Shown: positions 49,231 through 58,177, counted from the stretch's first letter. The stretch: 64,000 nt of DNA from Streptomyces bikiniensis (GCA_000716465.1 JNWL01000033.1:1-64000); one strand, 5' to 3'. The notes: generated by a model not told the origin, from the sequence alone. Numbers and translations are program-made.

Positions 49231-51900
49231 ATGGACAACTCCCTGCCACCCGCGGACGAACTGGTGCTCGTCGACCGCGAACTGGCCCGACTCGAAGCGC
49301 GCCGGACCCAGTTGCTGACCCGGCGGGCCTGGCTGGTCCAGGTGCTGTACCAGCCGGCCCGGGCGGCGACGCCGCAGCGGCCCGTGCCGCCGGTGGCTCC
49401 GGCGGCGGACTCGACGCCGCGGAGCGCGCAGAACGTGCTGTTGACGCTCGGCGGCACGCTCCTGACGATCGCGGCGGTCGCCTTCACCCTGGTGAGCTGG
49501 GGCTCGATGGGGATCGGCGGGCGGGCGGCGGTGCTGTGCGCGGTGACCGGGGCGGCGCTCGCGGCGCCGGTGGTCCTGCTGCGCAGGGGCCTGGCGTCGA
49601 CGGCCGAGTCGGTGGCGGTCCTGGGGCTCGTCCTGACGGTGCTCGACGCGTACGCGCTGCACCGGGTGGCGCTGTCGGACGCGGACGGCCTCGGGTACGC
49701 GGCGGTGGCCTCGGCGGTCCTGGCGGGGGCGTGGGCGGCGTACGGCTCGGCGCTGCCGCGGCTGCGCGTCCCGCTGCCGGCGGGCGTGGTCGCGGCGCAG
49801 CTGCCGCTGCCGCTGGGCGCACTGGCGGCCGGGGGCGGGGCGACGGCGTTCGCGTGGGCGGCGCTGGTCACGGCCGCGGCGGACGGCGCGGTGGTCCTGT
49901 GGACGCGTCCGCTGCCGGTGCGGATCACGGCGGGCGCCGGTGCGGCGGTCCTGGGCGGCTGGGCGCTCCTGACGGGCGGCTGGCTCTCGCTCTCCTCGCC
50001 GTGGAGCGGCGCGCCGCTGCTCCTGACGGGTGCGGCGGTGTGCCTGTACGCGGCGTGGCGGGCGTCCGCCTCCGCGTGGGCGGTGGCGGTCTCGGCGGTC
50101 GCGGGTCCGGCGGCGGTGGCGGCGGTCGGCGGTCTGCTGCGGTCGGTGCTTCCCGGTGACTGGGCGGTTCCGGGGTACGTGCTGTGCGCGCTGCTCCTGG
50201 TGTCGGTGTGGCGTGCGGGCGCCCGGGTGCCGCGCGGGGTCCGGACGGGTCTCGCGGGCGCGGGGGCGTCGACGGTGGCGCTGGGGCTCGCGTGGGCGCT
50301 GCCGCCGGTGGCGGCGGGCGCGCTGGGGCCTCTGGCGCGGACGACGGAGGTCTGGTCGGGCGAGCACGCCGGGCCCGCCCCGGTCGCGTACCCCGCGACG
50401 GCCACCCTGGTCCTCGCGGTGGTCGCCGCCGTGCTCGCGTCCGTTCCCCGGCTGTGGGCCCGGTGCGGGGCCCTGGTCCTGGTGTGGGCGCTGCTCACGG
50501 CCCTGCCGGTCGCCCCGGGCCTGCCGTACGCGGCGACGCTCGCCCTCCAGCTCCTCACGACGGCGGCGGCCCTGTGGATCGCCGTCCACCCGACCCCGCT
50601 GACCCGCGGCCTGCCCCGCCCGGAGACGCCCCCGACGCCCTCTCCGGACGCGAACACGACCACCGCCCCCGCAGGCAGCCCGACCACCGGCCCGACGGAC
50701 CACCCGACCACCGGTTCGACGGGTCGCCCGGCCACCGGTCCGGTGGCTTCCGGCCCGGTCGGTCGGCCCGCCGCAGGCCCGACCGGCGCCCCGGCCGCCG
50801 CCCCGGCGGGACAGTCGACCTCCGGCTCCGTTCCGCCTCCGCCCTCGGTCCCGCCCCGGGCCCCCGGGGCCGGTTTCGGCGCCCCCGGAACCGGCTGGGC
50901 GCCCCCGCGGCCCCGGCCGCAGGCTCCCGCGGCGGAGCCCGGGAGCATCCTCGGGTGGGTCGCGTACGCCGGCGGGCTGGTGTCCGCCGCGGGTGCGGTC
51001 GCCCTCGCCCTGGACGTGCGGGGGGCCACGTTCCTCGTGCTCGCGGCGGTCCTCGGGCTCCTCACGGGCGTCACGGTCCTCGGTACGGGCGCGCGGCGGA
51101 CGGTGTCGGCCTGCGGGGCGGTGCTCGCGGCGGCGGGCCTGGCGTTCGCGGGGGCCGCGGCGGCCGGGCTGGAGGACCACTGGGCGGGTCTGGCGCTGCT
51201 CCTGGTCCCGGCGGCGACGGCGGCCGTCGGCGCCAAGGCGCGCCCGGTGGCACTGCCGGTCGAGATCACGGGCGCGGTCGTGGGCCTCGCGGCCCTCGGG
51301 CTCACCGTGTCGCGGCCCGCGTTCCTCGCGCTCGCCCTGGCGCTCGGCGGGGTGATCGCGGCGGCGACGGCGGTCCGGCCGGAGCGGCGCCGGTTCGCCT
51401 CCTGGACGGCGGCGGGGCTGTTCCTGCTCGCCGCCTGGGTGCGGCTGGGGGCCTGGGGCGTGACGACTCCGGAGGCGTACACGCTGCCGGTGACGGTCCC
51501 GGCGCTCGTCGTCGGGTTCCTGCGGCGGCGCCGGGACCCGGAGGCCTCGTCCTGGATGGCGTACGGCCCCGGTCTGGCCGTGACCCTGCTGCCGAGCCTC
51601 GGCGCGGCCTGGACGGACCCGGAGTGGGTGCGGCCGCTGGTCCTGGGGGTGGCGGCGCTCGGGGTGACGCTCCTCGGGGCGCGGTTCCGGCTGCAGGCCC
51701 TGCTGCTGCTCGGCGGCACGGTGCTCGCCCTGGACGGGCTGCACGAGCTGGCGCCGTACGTGGTGCAGGTGGTGGGCGCGCTGCCGCGCTGGCTGCCGCC
51801 GGCCCTCGCCGGGCTGCTGCTGCTCGCGGTGGGCGCCACGTACGAGCAGCGGCTGCGGGACGCCCGGAGGCTGCGGGAGCGGCTGGCCCGGATGCGGTGA
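49231..51900 (+). CDS. Large multi-pass membrane protein (SCO7613 C-terminal-domain type)
   Basis: 889 aa. A short N-terminal helix (ELVLVDRELARLEARRTQLLTRRAWLV) precedes about ten or more transmembrane helices (70-465), then a cytoplasmic-looking Thr/Pro/Ser/Gly linker at about 470-570, and a second block of about ten helices from 575 to the end. The C-terminal block resembles the domain named after SCO7613; no function is known. The linker has TTGPT/ATGPV-type short repeats. A strong terminator follows. Confidence 0.85.
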   Translation: MDNSLPPADELVLVDRELARLEARRTQLLTRRAWLVQVLYQPARAATPQRPVPPVAPAADSTPRSAQNVLLTLGGTLLTIAAVAFTLVSWGSMGIGGRAAVLCAVTGAALAAPVVLLRRGLASTAESVAVLGLVLTVLDAYALHRVALSDADGLGYAAVASAVLAGAWAAYGSALPRLRVPLPAGVVAAQLPLPLGALAAGGGATAFAWAALVTAAADGAVVLWTRPLPVRITAGAGAAVLGGWALLTGGWLSLSSPWSGAPLLLTGAAVCLYAAWRASASAWAVAVSAVAGPAAVAAVGGLLRSVLPGDWAVPGYVLCALLLVSVWRAGARVPRGVRTGLAGAGASTVALGLAWALPPVAAGALGPLARTTEVWSGEHAGPAPVAYPATATLVLAVVAAVLASVPRLWARCGALVLVWALLTALPVAPGLPYAATLALQLLTTAAALWIAVHPTPLTRGLPRPETPPTPSPDANTTTAPAGSPTTGPTDHPTTGSTGRPATGPVASGPVGRPAAGPTGAPAAAPAGQSTSGSVPPPPSVPPRAPGAGFGAPGTGWAPPRPRPQAPAAEPGSILGWVAYAGGLVSAAGAVALALDVRGATFLVLAAVLGLLTGVTVLGTGARRTVSACGAVLAAAGLAFAGAAAAGLEDHWAGLALLLVPAATAAVGAKARPVALPVEITGAVVGLAALGLTVSRPAFLALALALGGVIAAATAVRPERRRFASWTAAGLFLLAAWVRLGAWGVTTPEAYTLPVTVPALVVGFLRRRRDPEASSWMAYGPGLAVTLLPSLGAAWTDPEWVRPLVLGVAALGVTLLGARFRLQALLLLGGTVLALDGLHELAPYVVQVVGALPRWLPPALAGLLLLAVGATYEQRLRDARRLRERLARMR

Positions 51901-51920
51901 GACCTGCCCGGGGCGGAACG

Positions 51921-51959
51921 CCGAGGGCCCGGAGACGGTGGTCGTCTCCGGGCCCTCGG
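51921..51959. terminator. Terminator between membrane protein gene and tRNA-Val
   Basis: A perfect 17-bp stem, CCGAGGGCCCGGAGACG (51921-51937) with its complement at 51943-51959, has a 5-base loop. It serves the plus-strand gene and the minus-strand tRNA. Confidence 0.9.
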
Positions 51960-51968
51960 TCCGGGCGG

Positions 51969-52040
51969 TGGGCGATACTGGGTTCGAACCAGTGACCTCT
52001 TCGGTGTGAACGAAGCGCTCTCCCACTGAGCTAATCGCCC
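51969..52040 (-). tRNA. tRNA-Val (anticodon CAC), second copy
   Basis: 72 nt, nearly the same as the copy at 48571. The anticodon loop TTCACAC gives CAC. It differs from the first copy in the D loop (AGTGGGA), the variable region (AGGTC) and the T loop (TTCGAAC). Acceptor stem GGGCGAT / ATCGCCC, discriminator A, CCA not encoded. Confidence 0.96.
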
Positions 52041-52093
52041 GGTGCACCGCACACATTACCCCATGTCAGCGGGGCTTCCGCACCACGCGCGGG

Positions 52094-52516
52094 TCACTGG
52101 TCGATCTTCCACGGCATGACGAAGCCGAACTTCCAGAGGTAGACCCCGAGCAGGACGGCGACGATCACCAGGCCGATCGTGGTGAGGATGATGTTCCGGC
52201 GGCGGACCTTGGGGTCGAGGGCGCGCTGGGCGGCCTCGGTGACCTTGCGCTTGGTCCAGCGGAGCACGAGCTGCGCCCAGACGAACTCGGTCGCCCAGAT
52301 CGCCATGCCGGCGAAGATGACCAGCCAGCCGGGACCCGGCAGCACGAGCATGAGCACCCCGGCGACGACGACCGCGAGCCCCACGACGAAGACGCCGACC
52401 TGCCAACTGAGGTGCAGGGTCCGGCGGGACTTGATGAACTCCGGCGCGCGGGATCCCAGTTCGGCTTCCTGGCCGACCGCGGACTCCCCGGTGCGCTCGT
52501 CACTCTCCGCATGCAT
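52094..52516 (-). CDS. PGPGW domain membrane protein (TIGR02611-like)
   Basis: 140 aa. The motif LPGPGWLVIFAGMAIWATEF lies between the first two of about three helices (about 38-58, 62-80, 110-130), which marks the PGPGW / putative transmembrane protein family of actinobacteria. A basic loop RWTKRKVTEAAQRALDPKVRRR precedes the last helix. Function unknown. It is divergent from ssgB with 189 bp between the starts. Confidence 0.88.
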   Translation of the reverse strand: MHAESDERTGESAVGQEAELGSRAPEFIKSRRTLHLSWQVGVFVVGLAVVVAGVLMLVLPGPGWLVIFAGMAIWATEFVWAQLVLRWTKRKVTEAAQRALDPKVRRRNIILTTIGLVIVAVLLGVYLWKFGFVMPWKIDQ

Positions 52517-52705
52517 GATCCCAACCTACCGGACGACGGACCGACACCGGAATGGCCGTATTACCCAAAGTTACACGGGTCCGTACGAGGGACCTGAACG
52601 GCCACAAAACCGACAGAGGGGTTTACAACGGCACCGGAGGTGGCATGTCGATTTCGCCGACGTGCGAATCCCCGAGCGCACACTGAGCGAAAGGCCCTGG
52701 CGCTT

Positions 52706-53119
52706 ATGAACACCACGGTCAGCTGCGAGCTGCACCTGCGCCTCGTTGTGTCGAGCGAGTCCTCACTGCCTGTACCCGCGGGCCTGCGGTATGACACGGC
52801 CGATCCCTATGCCGTGCACGCCACCTTCCACACCGGAGCCGAGGAGACGGTCGAGTGGGTCTTCGCCCGCGACCTTCTCGCCGAGGGGCTGCACCGGCCC
52901 ACCGGCACGGGCGACGTCCGCGTCTGGCCGTCCCGTAGTCACGGCCAGGGAGTCGTCTGCATCGCGCTGAGCTCCCCCGAGGGAGAAGCCCTGCTCGAGG
53001 CCCCGGCGAGGGCCCTGGAGTCGTTCCTGAAGCGGACCGACGCCGCCGTGCCACCGGGCACCGAGCACCGCCACTTCGACCTCGACACGGAGCTCTCCCA
53101 CATCCTGGCCGACAGCTGA
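52706..53119 (+). CDS. ssgB: Sporulation-specific cell division protein SsgB
   Basis: SsgA-like protein that positively marks sites of FtsZ-ring formation in sporulating aerial hyphae; found in morphologically complex actinomycetes. 137 aa, the length of S. coelicolor SsgB, and from memory almost identical to it (MNTTVSCELHLRLVVSSE start, LDTELSHILADS end). ATG 52706. In S. coelicolor ssgB depends on the stress sigma factor SigH; I see no promoter I would mark. Two hairpins follow the gene. Confidence 0.97.
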   Translation: MNTTVSCELHLRLVVSSESSLPVPAGLRYDTADPYAVHATFHTGAEETVEWVFARDLLAEGLHRPTGTGDVRVWPSRSHGQGVVCIALSSPEGEALLEAPARALESFLKRTDAAVPPGTEHRHFDLDTELSHILADS

Positions 53120-53137
53120 GCCAGGCCGAGAGCCGCA

Positions 53138-53168
53138 CGGCGCCGTCCGACTCGGGGAGACGGCGCCG
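53138..53168 (+). terminator. Terminator after ssgB
   Basis: CGGCGCCGTC (53138-53147) pairs with GACGGCGCCG (53159-53168) around an 11-base loop, 18 bases after the ssgB stop. Confidence 0.7.
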
Positions 53169-53194
53169 CGCGGGCAGCCCCACGAGCACGTCAT

Positions 53195-53237
53195 CCGGCG
53201 CCCACCACCGCGCAGCCGGCGCGGTGGTGGGCGCCGG
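53195..53237. terminator. Second, longer hairpin after ssgB
   Basis: A perfect 19-bp stem, CCGGCGCCCACCACCGCGC (53195-53213) with its complement at 53219-53237, has a 5-base loop. It lies 74 bases before the CGNR gene and just upstream of a TAAAGT -10-like sequence (53257-53262), so it isolates that promoter from ssgB. Confidence 0.8.
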
Positions 53238-53310
53238 TGCCATGTCCGGGTCGCGCTAAAGTCAGCGCCATTCCGCGGGCGCCCGCCCGTGGCCGGCCAG
53301 GGAGCGAATC

Positions 53311-53868
53311 GTGCTGATCCCTCACGACACCCGGATCGCCCTCGACACCGTCGTCGATCTGATGAACACCGCGCCCCAGGGCGACCGCCCCGACGCGCTC
53401 GCCGACCTCCAGGGCCTCCACGCCTTCGTCCGCGCGCACAAGATCAGCGACGTGGGCGACCTCGGCGCCGACGACCTGCGGGCCGTGCGCACGGTGCGCG
53501 AGAAGTTCACGGCGGTCTTCTCCGCGCCCGAGGCCCGGATCGCGGCCCCCCTGATCAACCAGCTGGTGGCGGGCGCGGGCACCACCCCGCAGCTCACCGA
53601 CCACGACGGCTACGACTGGCACGTGCACTACTTCGCCCCGGGCGCCTCGGTCGCGGACCACCTCGCGGCCGACTGCGGCATGGCCCTGGCGTTCATCGTC
53701 GTGGCGGGCGAGCAGGAGCGGCTGCGGCGCTGTGAGGCGCCGGACTGCGGCCGGGCCTTCGTCGACCTCTCCCGCAACCGCTCGCGCCGCTACTGCGACA
53801 GCCGGACCTGCGGCAACCGGCTGCACGTGGCCGCCTACCGGGCGCGCCGCAAGGAGGCGGCGGGCTGA
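53311..53868 (+). CDS. CGNR zinc-finger (ABATE-type) protein
   Basis: 185 aa, GTG start with GGGAG seven bases upstream. The N-terminal ABATE-like stress-responsive region (1-130) includes RIALDTVVDLMNTAP and DWHVHYFAPGASVADHL. The C-terminal zinc finger has CEAPDCGRAF, then YCDSRTCGNRLHVAAYRARR, with the namesake CGNR. The family is predicted to bind DNA as regulators. A TAAAGT sequence at 53257-53262 may be its -10 box. Confidence 0.92.
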   Translation: MLIPHDTRIALDTVVDLMNTAPQGDRPDALADLQGLHAFVRAHKISDVGDLGADDLRAVRTVREKFTAVFSAPEARIAAPLINQLVAGAGTTPQLTDHDGYDWHVHYFAPGASVADHLAADCGMALAFIVVAGEQERLRRCEAPDCGRAFVDLSRNRSRRYCDSRTCGNRLHVAAYRARRKEAAG

Positions 53869-53886
53869 CCGTCCGCTCCGGAGGGA

Positions 53887-54096
53887 TCACAGCACGAAGA
53901 GGTCGTGCACAGCGGCCGCGAGCAGCAGGCAGCCGATGACGCCCAGGAAGATCATCAGCGGTGGCTGGGAGAGCGCGTACAGACAGCCGCGCGCCTCTTC
54001 GCCGGGGGCGTCGGCGGGGACGTGGGTGGGGACGTCGGTGGGGGCGGGGACGGGGTCCCGCGAGGTATCCAGCATCTCGGGGGGATGATCGCGCAC
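53887..54096 (-). CDS. Small membrane protein, 69 aa
   Basis: I do not recognise the family. The N-terminal 35 residues are Pro/Thr/Asp-rich (DPVPAPTDVPTHVPADAP), and the C-terminal helix at about 46-66 (LMIFLGVIGCLLLAAAVHDLF) is strongly hydrophobic, so it may be tail-anchored. The GTG at 54096 lacks a good ribosome site; ATG 54075 (MLDTSRDP) would give 62 aa. It converges with the CGNR gene with an 18-bp gap. Confidence 0.5.
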   Translation of the reverse strand: MRDHPPEMLDTSRDPVPAPTDVPTHVPADAPGEEARGCLYALSQPPLMIFLGVIGCLLLAAAVHDLFVL

Positions 54097-54195
54097 GCCG
54101 CGTGCCCGACCTCACGGAACACCCCTTCTGACCGGGGGTTCACCCCTTCCCGTGGATCACCGAACCAGGACGGTCGGCGGAATCGCCAGAAGCGG

Positions 54196-54612
54196 TCAGA
54201 TTCCGTGCTTCTTCAGAATCGCCTCGATGTCGCTGAAGTCGTCGCCCGCGGGCTCGGCGGCCTTCGACCTCCCCGTCACGGCCCTCGGGGGAGCCGGTGC
54301 GCCGGGCGCCGCGGCTCTCGGGGCGGCCTCCGCGACGGCGGCCCCCGCCCGGCCGGCCCGGCGCCGCTCGACGGCCCGGGTGGACAGGAAGAGCAGCCAG
54401 GCCAGGCCGAGCACGCCGAAGCCGGCCCAGGCCACCGGGCTGAACGCCGTGCCCGCGATCCAGGCGACGGCCCCCGTCATCACCAGGCCGAGGGGCACCA
54501 GCGCGTAGGCCGCGATCCGGGCGGCGGACAGGAAGCGCTTCCGGTACGCCGCGATCGCGGCGATGCCCAGGCCCGCCGCGGACACCGCGGAACAGATGGT
54601 CTCGGCGAGCAT
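54196..54612 (-). CDS. Integral membrane protein, 138 aa
   Basis: ATG 54612 has GGAGGA five bases upstream. Three hydrophobic segments (about 3-22, 31-48, 55-75) precede an Ala/Pro/Arg-rich region, and the conserved-looking tail DDFSDIEAILKKHGI closes the protein. The short acidic helix at the end is set apart by composition and may be a docking peptide. Function unknown. Divergent from the DsbA-like gene. Confidence 0.8.
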   Translation of the reverse strand: MLAETICSAVSAAGLGIAAIAAYRKRFLSAARIAAYALVPLGLVMTGAVAWIAGTAFSPVAWAGFGVLGLAWLLFLSTRAVERRRAGRAGAAVAEAAPRAAAPGAPAPPRAVTGRSKAAEPAGDDFSDIEAILKKHGI

Positions 54613-54753
54613 GCGGTCCTCCAGGTCCCCGTGTGATGCGTCCCTTCCATCCTGCACCCCCGCCCCCGCCCGAGCCATGCTCCCGAGCCGGTCTCAGGGA
54701 GATCTCCGGGTCGCCCCGGCCGGGATCTCCTCCCCGGGTCCCGGTGAGCCCCC

Positions 54754-54805
54754 GGGCGCCGGTGGGCCCCGGGCGCCGGTGGGCCCCGGGCGCCGGCGGA
54801 CCCCC
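54754..54805. repeat. Three 17-bp tandem units
   Basis: GGGCGCCGGTGGGCCCC occurs at 54754-54770 and 54771-54787, with a diverged third copy at 54788-54805. They lie directly upstream of the DsbA-like gene, between divergent promoters. Each copy contains the palindromes GGCGCC and GGGCCC. Confidence 0.85.
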
Positions 54806-54831
54806 GGCCCCCGGTGAGGGAGACTGCTGGC

Positions 54832-55347
54832 ATGAGCGACTCCACCACCGCACCCGTCTCCCCCGTCGTCCTGGAGGCCTGGTTCGACCTCCAGTGCCCC
54901 GACTGCCTCCGGGCCCTCGACGACGTCCGCGCGCTCCGCGGGAAGTACGGCGACCGGCTCGACGTACAGCTGCGCCACTTCCCGCTGCCGAAGAACAAGC
55001 ACGCGTACGCCGCCGCCCAGGCCGCCGAGGAGGCCGCCGCACAGGGCGAGGGCTGGCCGTACGCGGAGGCGCTGCTCACCAGGACCAGGGAACTCGGCGA
55101 GCGGGGCGAGCCGGTCCTCCTGGAGGTCGCGGCCGAACTGGGCCTGGACGCCGAGGAGTTCGACACCGCCCTGATCGACGGCCGGCACCTGCTGACCGTC
55201 GACGCGGACGAGGCCGAGGGCAAGGCGATCAAGGTCACCGGCACGCCGACCTACGTCATCGGCGGCGAGCGCCTGGACGGCGGCCAGAGCCAGGAGGGGC
55301 TGCGGGAGCGGATCGAGGCGATCGCCGACCGCCTCCTCGGCGCCTGA
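54832..55347 (+). CDS. DsbA family protein
   Basis: 171 aa. Thioredoxin fold with active-site CPDC at residues 22-25 (FDLQCPDCLRAL), a helical insertion (AYAAAQAAEEAAAQGEGW) and the cis-Pro loop VTGTPTYVIGG. No signal peptide is visible, so it is probably cytoplasmic and resembles FrnE-like oxidoreductases more than exported DsbA. ATG 54832 has AGGGAG about ten bases upstream. It converges with the GNAT gene. Confidence 0.88.
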   Translation: MSDSTTAPVSPVVLEAWFDLQCPDCLRALDDVRALRGKYGDRLDVQLRHFPLPKNKHAYAAAQAAEEAAAQGEGWPYAEALLTRTRELGERGEPVLLEVAAELGLDAEEFDTALIDGRHLLTVDADEAEGKAIKVTGTPTYVIGGERLDGGQSQEGLRERIEAIADRLLGA

Positions 55348-55366
55348 TCCTCCCGCCCGGACGGGC

Positions 55367-56206
55367 CTACAGCAGCGGCTTGGCGCCGTTGACGTGGGTC
55401 GTGCGGTAGCCGAGCGACTCGTAGAGGCGGACCGCCGGGGTGTTGTCCGCGAAGACGTGCAGTCCGAGCAGGGTCTCCCCGGCCTCCCGCGCGACCCGCT
55501 CGGCGAGCAGCATGAGCGCCCGCCCGCAGCCGCGCCCGCGCTGCGCCTCGTCCACCTCGATGTCGTACACGTAGGCGGCCCACCGCCCCGGTTCGAGCTC
55601 GGTCCGGCCCGTCCACAGGACGCCGGCGGGCCGCCCGTCCCGGACGAGGACGTGGAACGCGGCGCCCGGGGTGGCGAGTCCGCCGGGCAGGAGGACGCGG
55701 TGGCTGCTCTCGGCCTTCGCGCGCGCCTGCTCCTCGGGAACGCCCCGCTCGGTCCACTCCTGTGCGAAGGCCTCCCTGGCCCGCGCCTCCCACTCCTCGT
55801 ACTCGGCGCCGGTCATCGGCCGGACCTCGACGCCCTCCGGCAGGGCGGGCGGGACGTCGGGCAGTTCCTTGACCATGTTCCGGCTGCGCTCGACGTAGCC
55901 GAGCGAGCGGACCATGCGCAGCGCGGGCGCGGCGTCGGCGGGCACCGACGCGGACACGTGGACGCAGCCCCAGCTCCGCAGCACCTCCTCGGAGGCGAGC
56001 GCGGCGACCGTGCCCCGGCCCCTCCCCCGGTCCGGCTCGTCGATCCGGAGGTCGCGGATCACTCCCGAGGCGATGCCGAAGCCGGGGTCGGTGGCGAGGT
56101 GGACGGAGCCGACGCGGCGGCTGTTCACGCACACGTCGTACGTGCGGGAACGGCCGCCGTCGGGCAGCTGCTGAAGCGGCTCGACCGGCCGCAGGGTGGT
56201 GGTCAT
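55367..56206 (-). CDS. Tandem GNAT acetyltransferase
   Basis: 279 aa. Two GNAT-like halves: the N-terminal one (about 20-120) has IRDLRIDEPDRGRGRGTVAAL with a partial acetyl-CoA loop, and the C-terminal one (about 130-275) has YDIEVDEAQRGRGCGRALMLLAERVAREAG, the full R-G-x-G-x-A loop, and NTPAVRLYESLGY. The second half is probably the active one. Substrate unknown. ATG 56206 is chosen after rejecting a Pro/Gly-rich 12-residue extension. Confidence 0.88.
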   Translation of the reverse strand: MTTTLRPVEPLQQLPDGGRSRTYDVCVNSRRVGSVHLATDPGFGIASGVIRDLRIDEPDRGRGRGTVAALASEEVLRSWGCVHVSASVPADAAPALRMVRSLGYVERSRNMVKELPDVPPALPEGVEVRPMTGAEYEEWEARAREAFAQEWTERGVPEEQARAKAESSHRVLLPGGLATPGAAFHVLVRDGRPAGVLWTGRTELEPGRWAAYVYDIEVDEAQRGRGCGRALMLLAERVAREAGETLLGLHVFADNTPAVRLYESLGYRTTHVNGAKPLL

Positions 56207-56282
56207 CAGAGGTGTTCTACCCGCCCCGGGGCCGCCCGTCATCGGGTTTTACGGCGGTCCGCGGCCGGGTCCCGACCGGGCC

Positions 56283-57113
56283 CTAACCGAGGCGCGGGTC
56301 CCGGTCGCGGGCCGCGTGCTCCTCGAAGGTCCGCATGGCCTTGGCGGTGACCGGGCCGGGCGCCGGCGACAGTTCGCGCCCGTCGATCCGGTGCACGGCC
56401 TGCACGTCGCGGAGGGTCGAGGTCAGGAAGACCTCGTCGGCGCTCTCCAGGACGTCCAGCGGCAGATCGGTCTCCTCGGCGCCGGTCCACCGCACGGCGA
56501 GGGCGCGGGTGATGCCCGCGAGGCAGCCGGAGGAGACGGGCGGGGTGAGGATCCGGCCGCCGACCACGACGAAGACGTTGGAGCCGGTGCCCTCGCAGAG
56601 CTGCCCCACCGTGTTGGCGAAGAGCGCCTCGGAGGCCCCCTGCTCGCGCGCCTTCGCGAGGGCGACGACGTTCTCCGCGTACGAGGTGGTCTTGAGGCCG
56701 GTGAGGGCGCCGCGCTCGTTGCGGGTCCAGGGCACGGTGACCACGGCGGTGGTGTCGGGGCGGCGGCTCGTCCCGCCGAGGGCGACGACGAGGCTGGTCC
56801 CGGCGTCGCCGCGCTCCGAGCCGAGCGGGGAGGGGCCGCCGGTGTACGTGATGCGGAGCCGGCCGAGCTCCACCGGGTTGGCCTCCAGGACGGCGGCGCA
56901 GGCCCGGCGGACCTCGTCGAGGTCCGGGTCGGGCAGGCCGAGGCCCCGGGCCGAGCGGGTGAGCCGCTCCAGGTGGAGGGTGAGGGCGAACGTCTCGCCG
57001 CGCTCCGCCTTGACCGTCTCGAAGATGCCGTCGCCGACGGTCAGTCCGTGGTCCAGTACGGAGACCCGGGCGGTCTCCGCGTCGTGCAGCCCGCCGTTGA
57101 CCCAGAGTTTCAT
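56283..57113 (-). CDS. Aminotransferase class IV (aminodeoxychorismate lyase-like)
   Basis: PLP-dependent fold-type IV enzyme, 276 aa. SVLDHGLTVGDGIFETVKAERG near the N-terminus, the PLP-lysine in GLKTTSYAENV, and the EGTGSNVFVV and TSTLRDVQAV blocks are visible. Its ATG overlaps the pabB-like stop (ATGA), so it is most likely the 4-amino-4-deoxychorismate lyase (PabC role) that releases p-aminobenzoate for folate; D-amino-acid or branched-chain transaminase is the alternative. Confidence 0.88.
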   Translation of the reverse strand: MKLWVNGGLHDAETARVSVLDHGLTVGDGIFETVKAERGETFALTLHLERLTRSARGLGLPDPDLDEVRRACAAVLEANPVELGRLRITYTGGPSPLGSERGDAGTSLVVALGGTSRRPDTTAVVTVPWTRNERGALTGLKTTSYAENVVALAKAREQGASEALFANTVGQLCEGTGSNVFVVVGGRILTPPVSSGCLAGITRALAVRWTGAEETDLPLDVLESADEVFLTSTLRDVQAVHRIDGRELSPAPGPVTAKAMRTFEEHAARDRDPRLG

Positions 57114-58177
57114 CGGGAAATGGCCTTTCCGGTCGCCTCGGAGGCGCCTGGTTCGTGGAGGCCCGACGCTATCGCGACCAGGCGGGACGCCTTGAGTTCG
57201 GTCTCCTCCCACTCGCGCTCGGGGTCGGAGCCCCAGGTGATCCCGGCGCCGGTGCCGAAGCGCAGCACGCCCTCGGGGCGGTCGATCCAGAAGGTGCGTA
57301 TGCCGACGGCCAGCTCGCCGGTGCCCGCGTCGGCGTCGACCCAGCCGACGCCCCCGCAGTAGGGGCCCCGGGGCGCGGTCTCCAGGGCCTCGATGATCCG
57401 CAGCGCGCTGGACTTGGGGGCGCCGGTGACCGAGCCGGGCGGGAAGGTGGCGGCCAGCAGCCCGGGCCAGCCGGCGTCCCGGCGCAGCACGCCGCTGACG
57501 GTGGAGACGAGGTGGACCAGGCCGGGGTGCTCCTCGACCGCGCAGAGGACGGGGACGGCGACGGAGCCGGTCTCGCTGACGCGCCCCAGGTCGTTGCGGA
57601 CCAGGTCGACGATCATCACGTTCTCGGCGTGGTCCTTGGGGAGGAGGTCGGCGGCGGTGCGGCCGGTGCCCTTGATGGGCCCCGAGGAGACCCGGGGCCC
57701 CTCCCTGCGCAGATAGAGCTCGGGGGAGGCGGTGGCGACCTCCACGCCGTGGGCGGGCAGGCGGATCGTTCCGGCGTACGGGGCGGGGTTGCCCCGGGCG
57801 AGGAGCGCGGTGAGGGCGTCCACGTCGGCGGCGGCCGGGTCCGGCAGCGGCGCGGACAGCACCCGGCAGAGGTTCGCCTGGTAGACCTCGCCGCGCGCGA
57901 TGTGCTCCCGCACGCGCCGTACGCCCGCGGTGTACGCGGCGCGGTCGAGGGAGGACGTCCAGGCGCCGGCGGCGGGGCCGCGCCAGGCGCCCGGCACGGG
58001 CGCGGGCACCGGGTCCGGCCGCACGTCCCCGAAGCGGGCGCAGGTCAGGCGCCCCTCGAAGTCCGCGCAGACGGCCCAGAACCCGGTGGAGTCCAGGGCC
58101 TCGGGGTCGTGGGTGACGTCCCGGAGGTCGGTGGCGACGAGGCCGCCGAAACGGGCCAGGGGTGCGAGGTCGTACAC
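57110..58177 (-). CDS. pabB: Aminodeoxychorismate synthase component I-like
   Basis: Chorismate-binding enzyme, 355 aa, GTG start. The C-terminal chorismate domain has RVREHIARGEVYQANLCR, ELYLRREGPRVSSGPIKGTGRTA, ENVMIVDLVRNDLGRVSE, the FPPGSVTGAPKSSALRIIE block and YCGGVGWV. The Lys in PIKGT is typical of PabB rather than anthranilate synthase. No PabA glutaminase is fused or adjacent, so ammonia must come from a PabA/TrpG encoded elsewhere. Coupled to the class IV gene. Confidence 0.9.
   Translation of the reverse strand: MYDLAPLARFGGLVATDLRDVTHDPEALDSTGFWAVCADFEGRLTCARFGDVRPDPVPAPVPGAWRGPAAGAWTSSLDRAAYTAGVRRVREHIARGEVYQANLCRVLSAPLPDPAAADVDALTALLARGNPAPYAGTIRLPAHGVEVATASPELYLRREGPRVSSGPIKGTGRTAADLLPKDHAENVMIVDLVRNDLGRVSETGSVAVPVLCAVEEHPGLVHLVSTVSGVLRRDAGWPGLLAATFPPGSVTGAPKSSALRIIEALETAPRGPYCGGVGWVDADAGTGELAVGIRTFWIDRPEGVLRFGTGAGITWGSDPEREWEETELKASRLVAIASGLHEPGASEATGKAISR

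Noticed and set aside
48783..52052. Minus-strand frame over 1000 codons antisense to the large membrane protein
   Set aside because: Low-complexity Arg/Pro/Ser product that covers a tRNA gene and the SRPBCC gene; only its last 148 codons form a real gene, and in one of two competing frames.
57110..58177. Anthranilate synthase component I (TrpE)
   Set aside because: The PIKGT motif Lys and coupling to a class IV aminotransferase gene fit aminodeoxychorismate synthase better.
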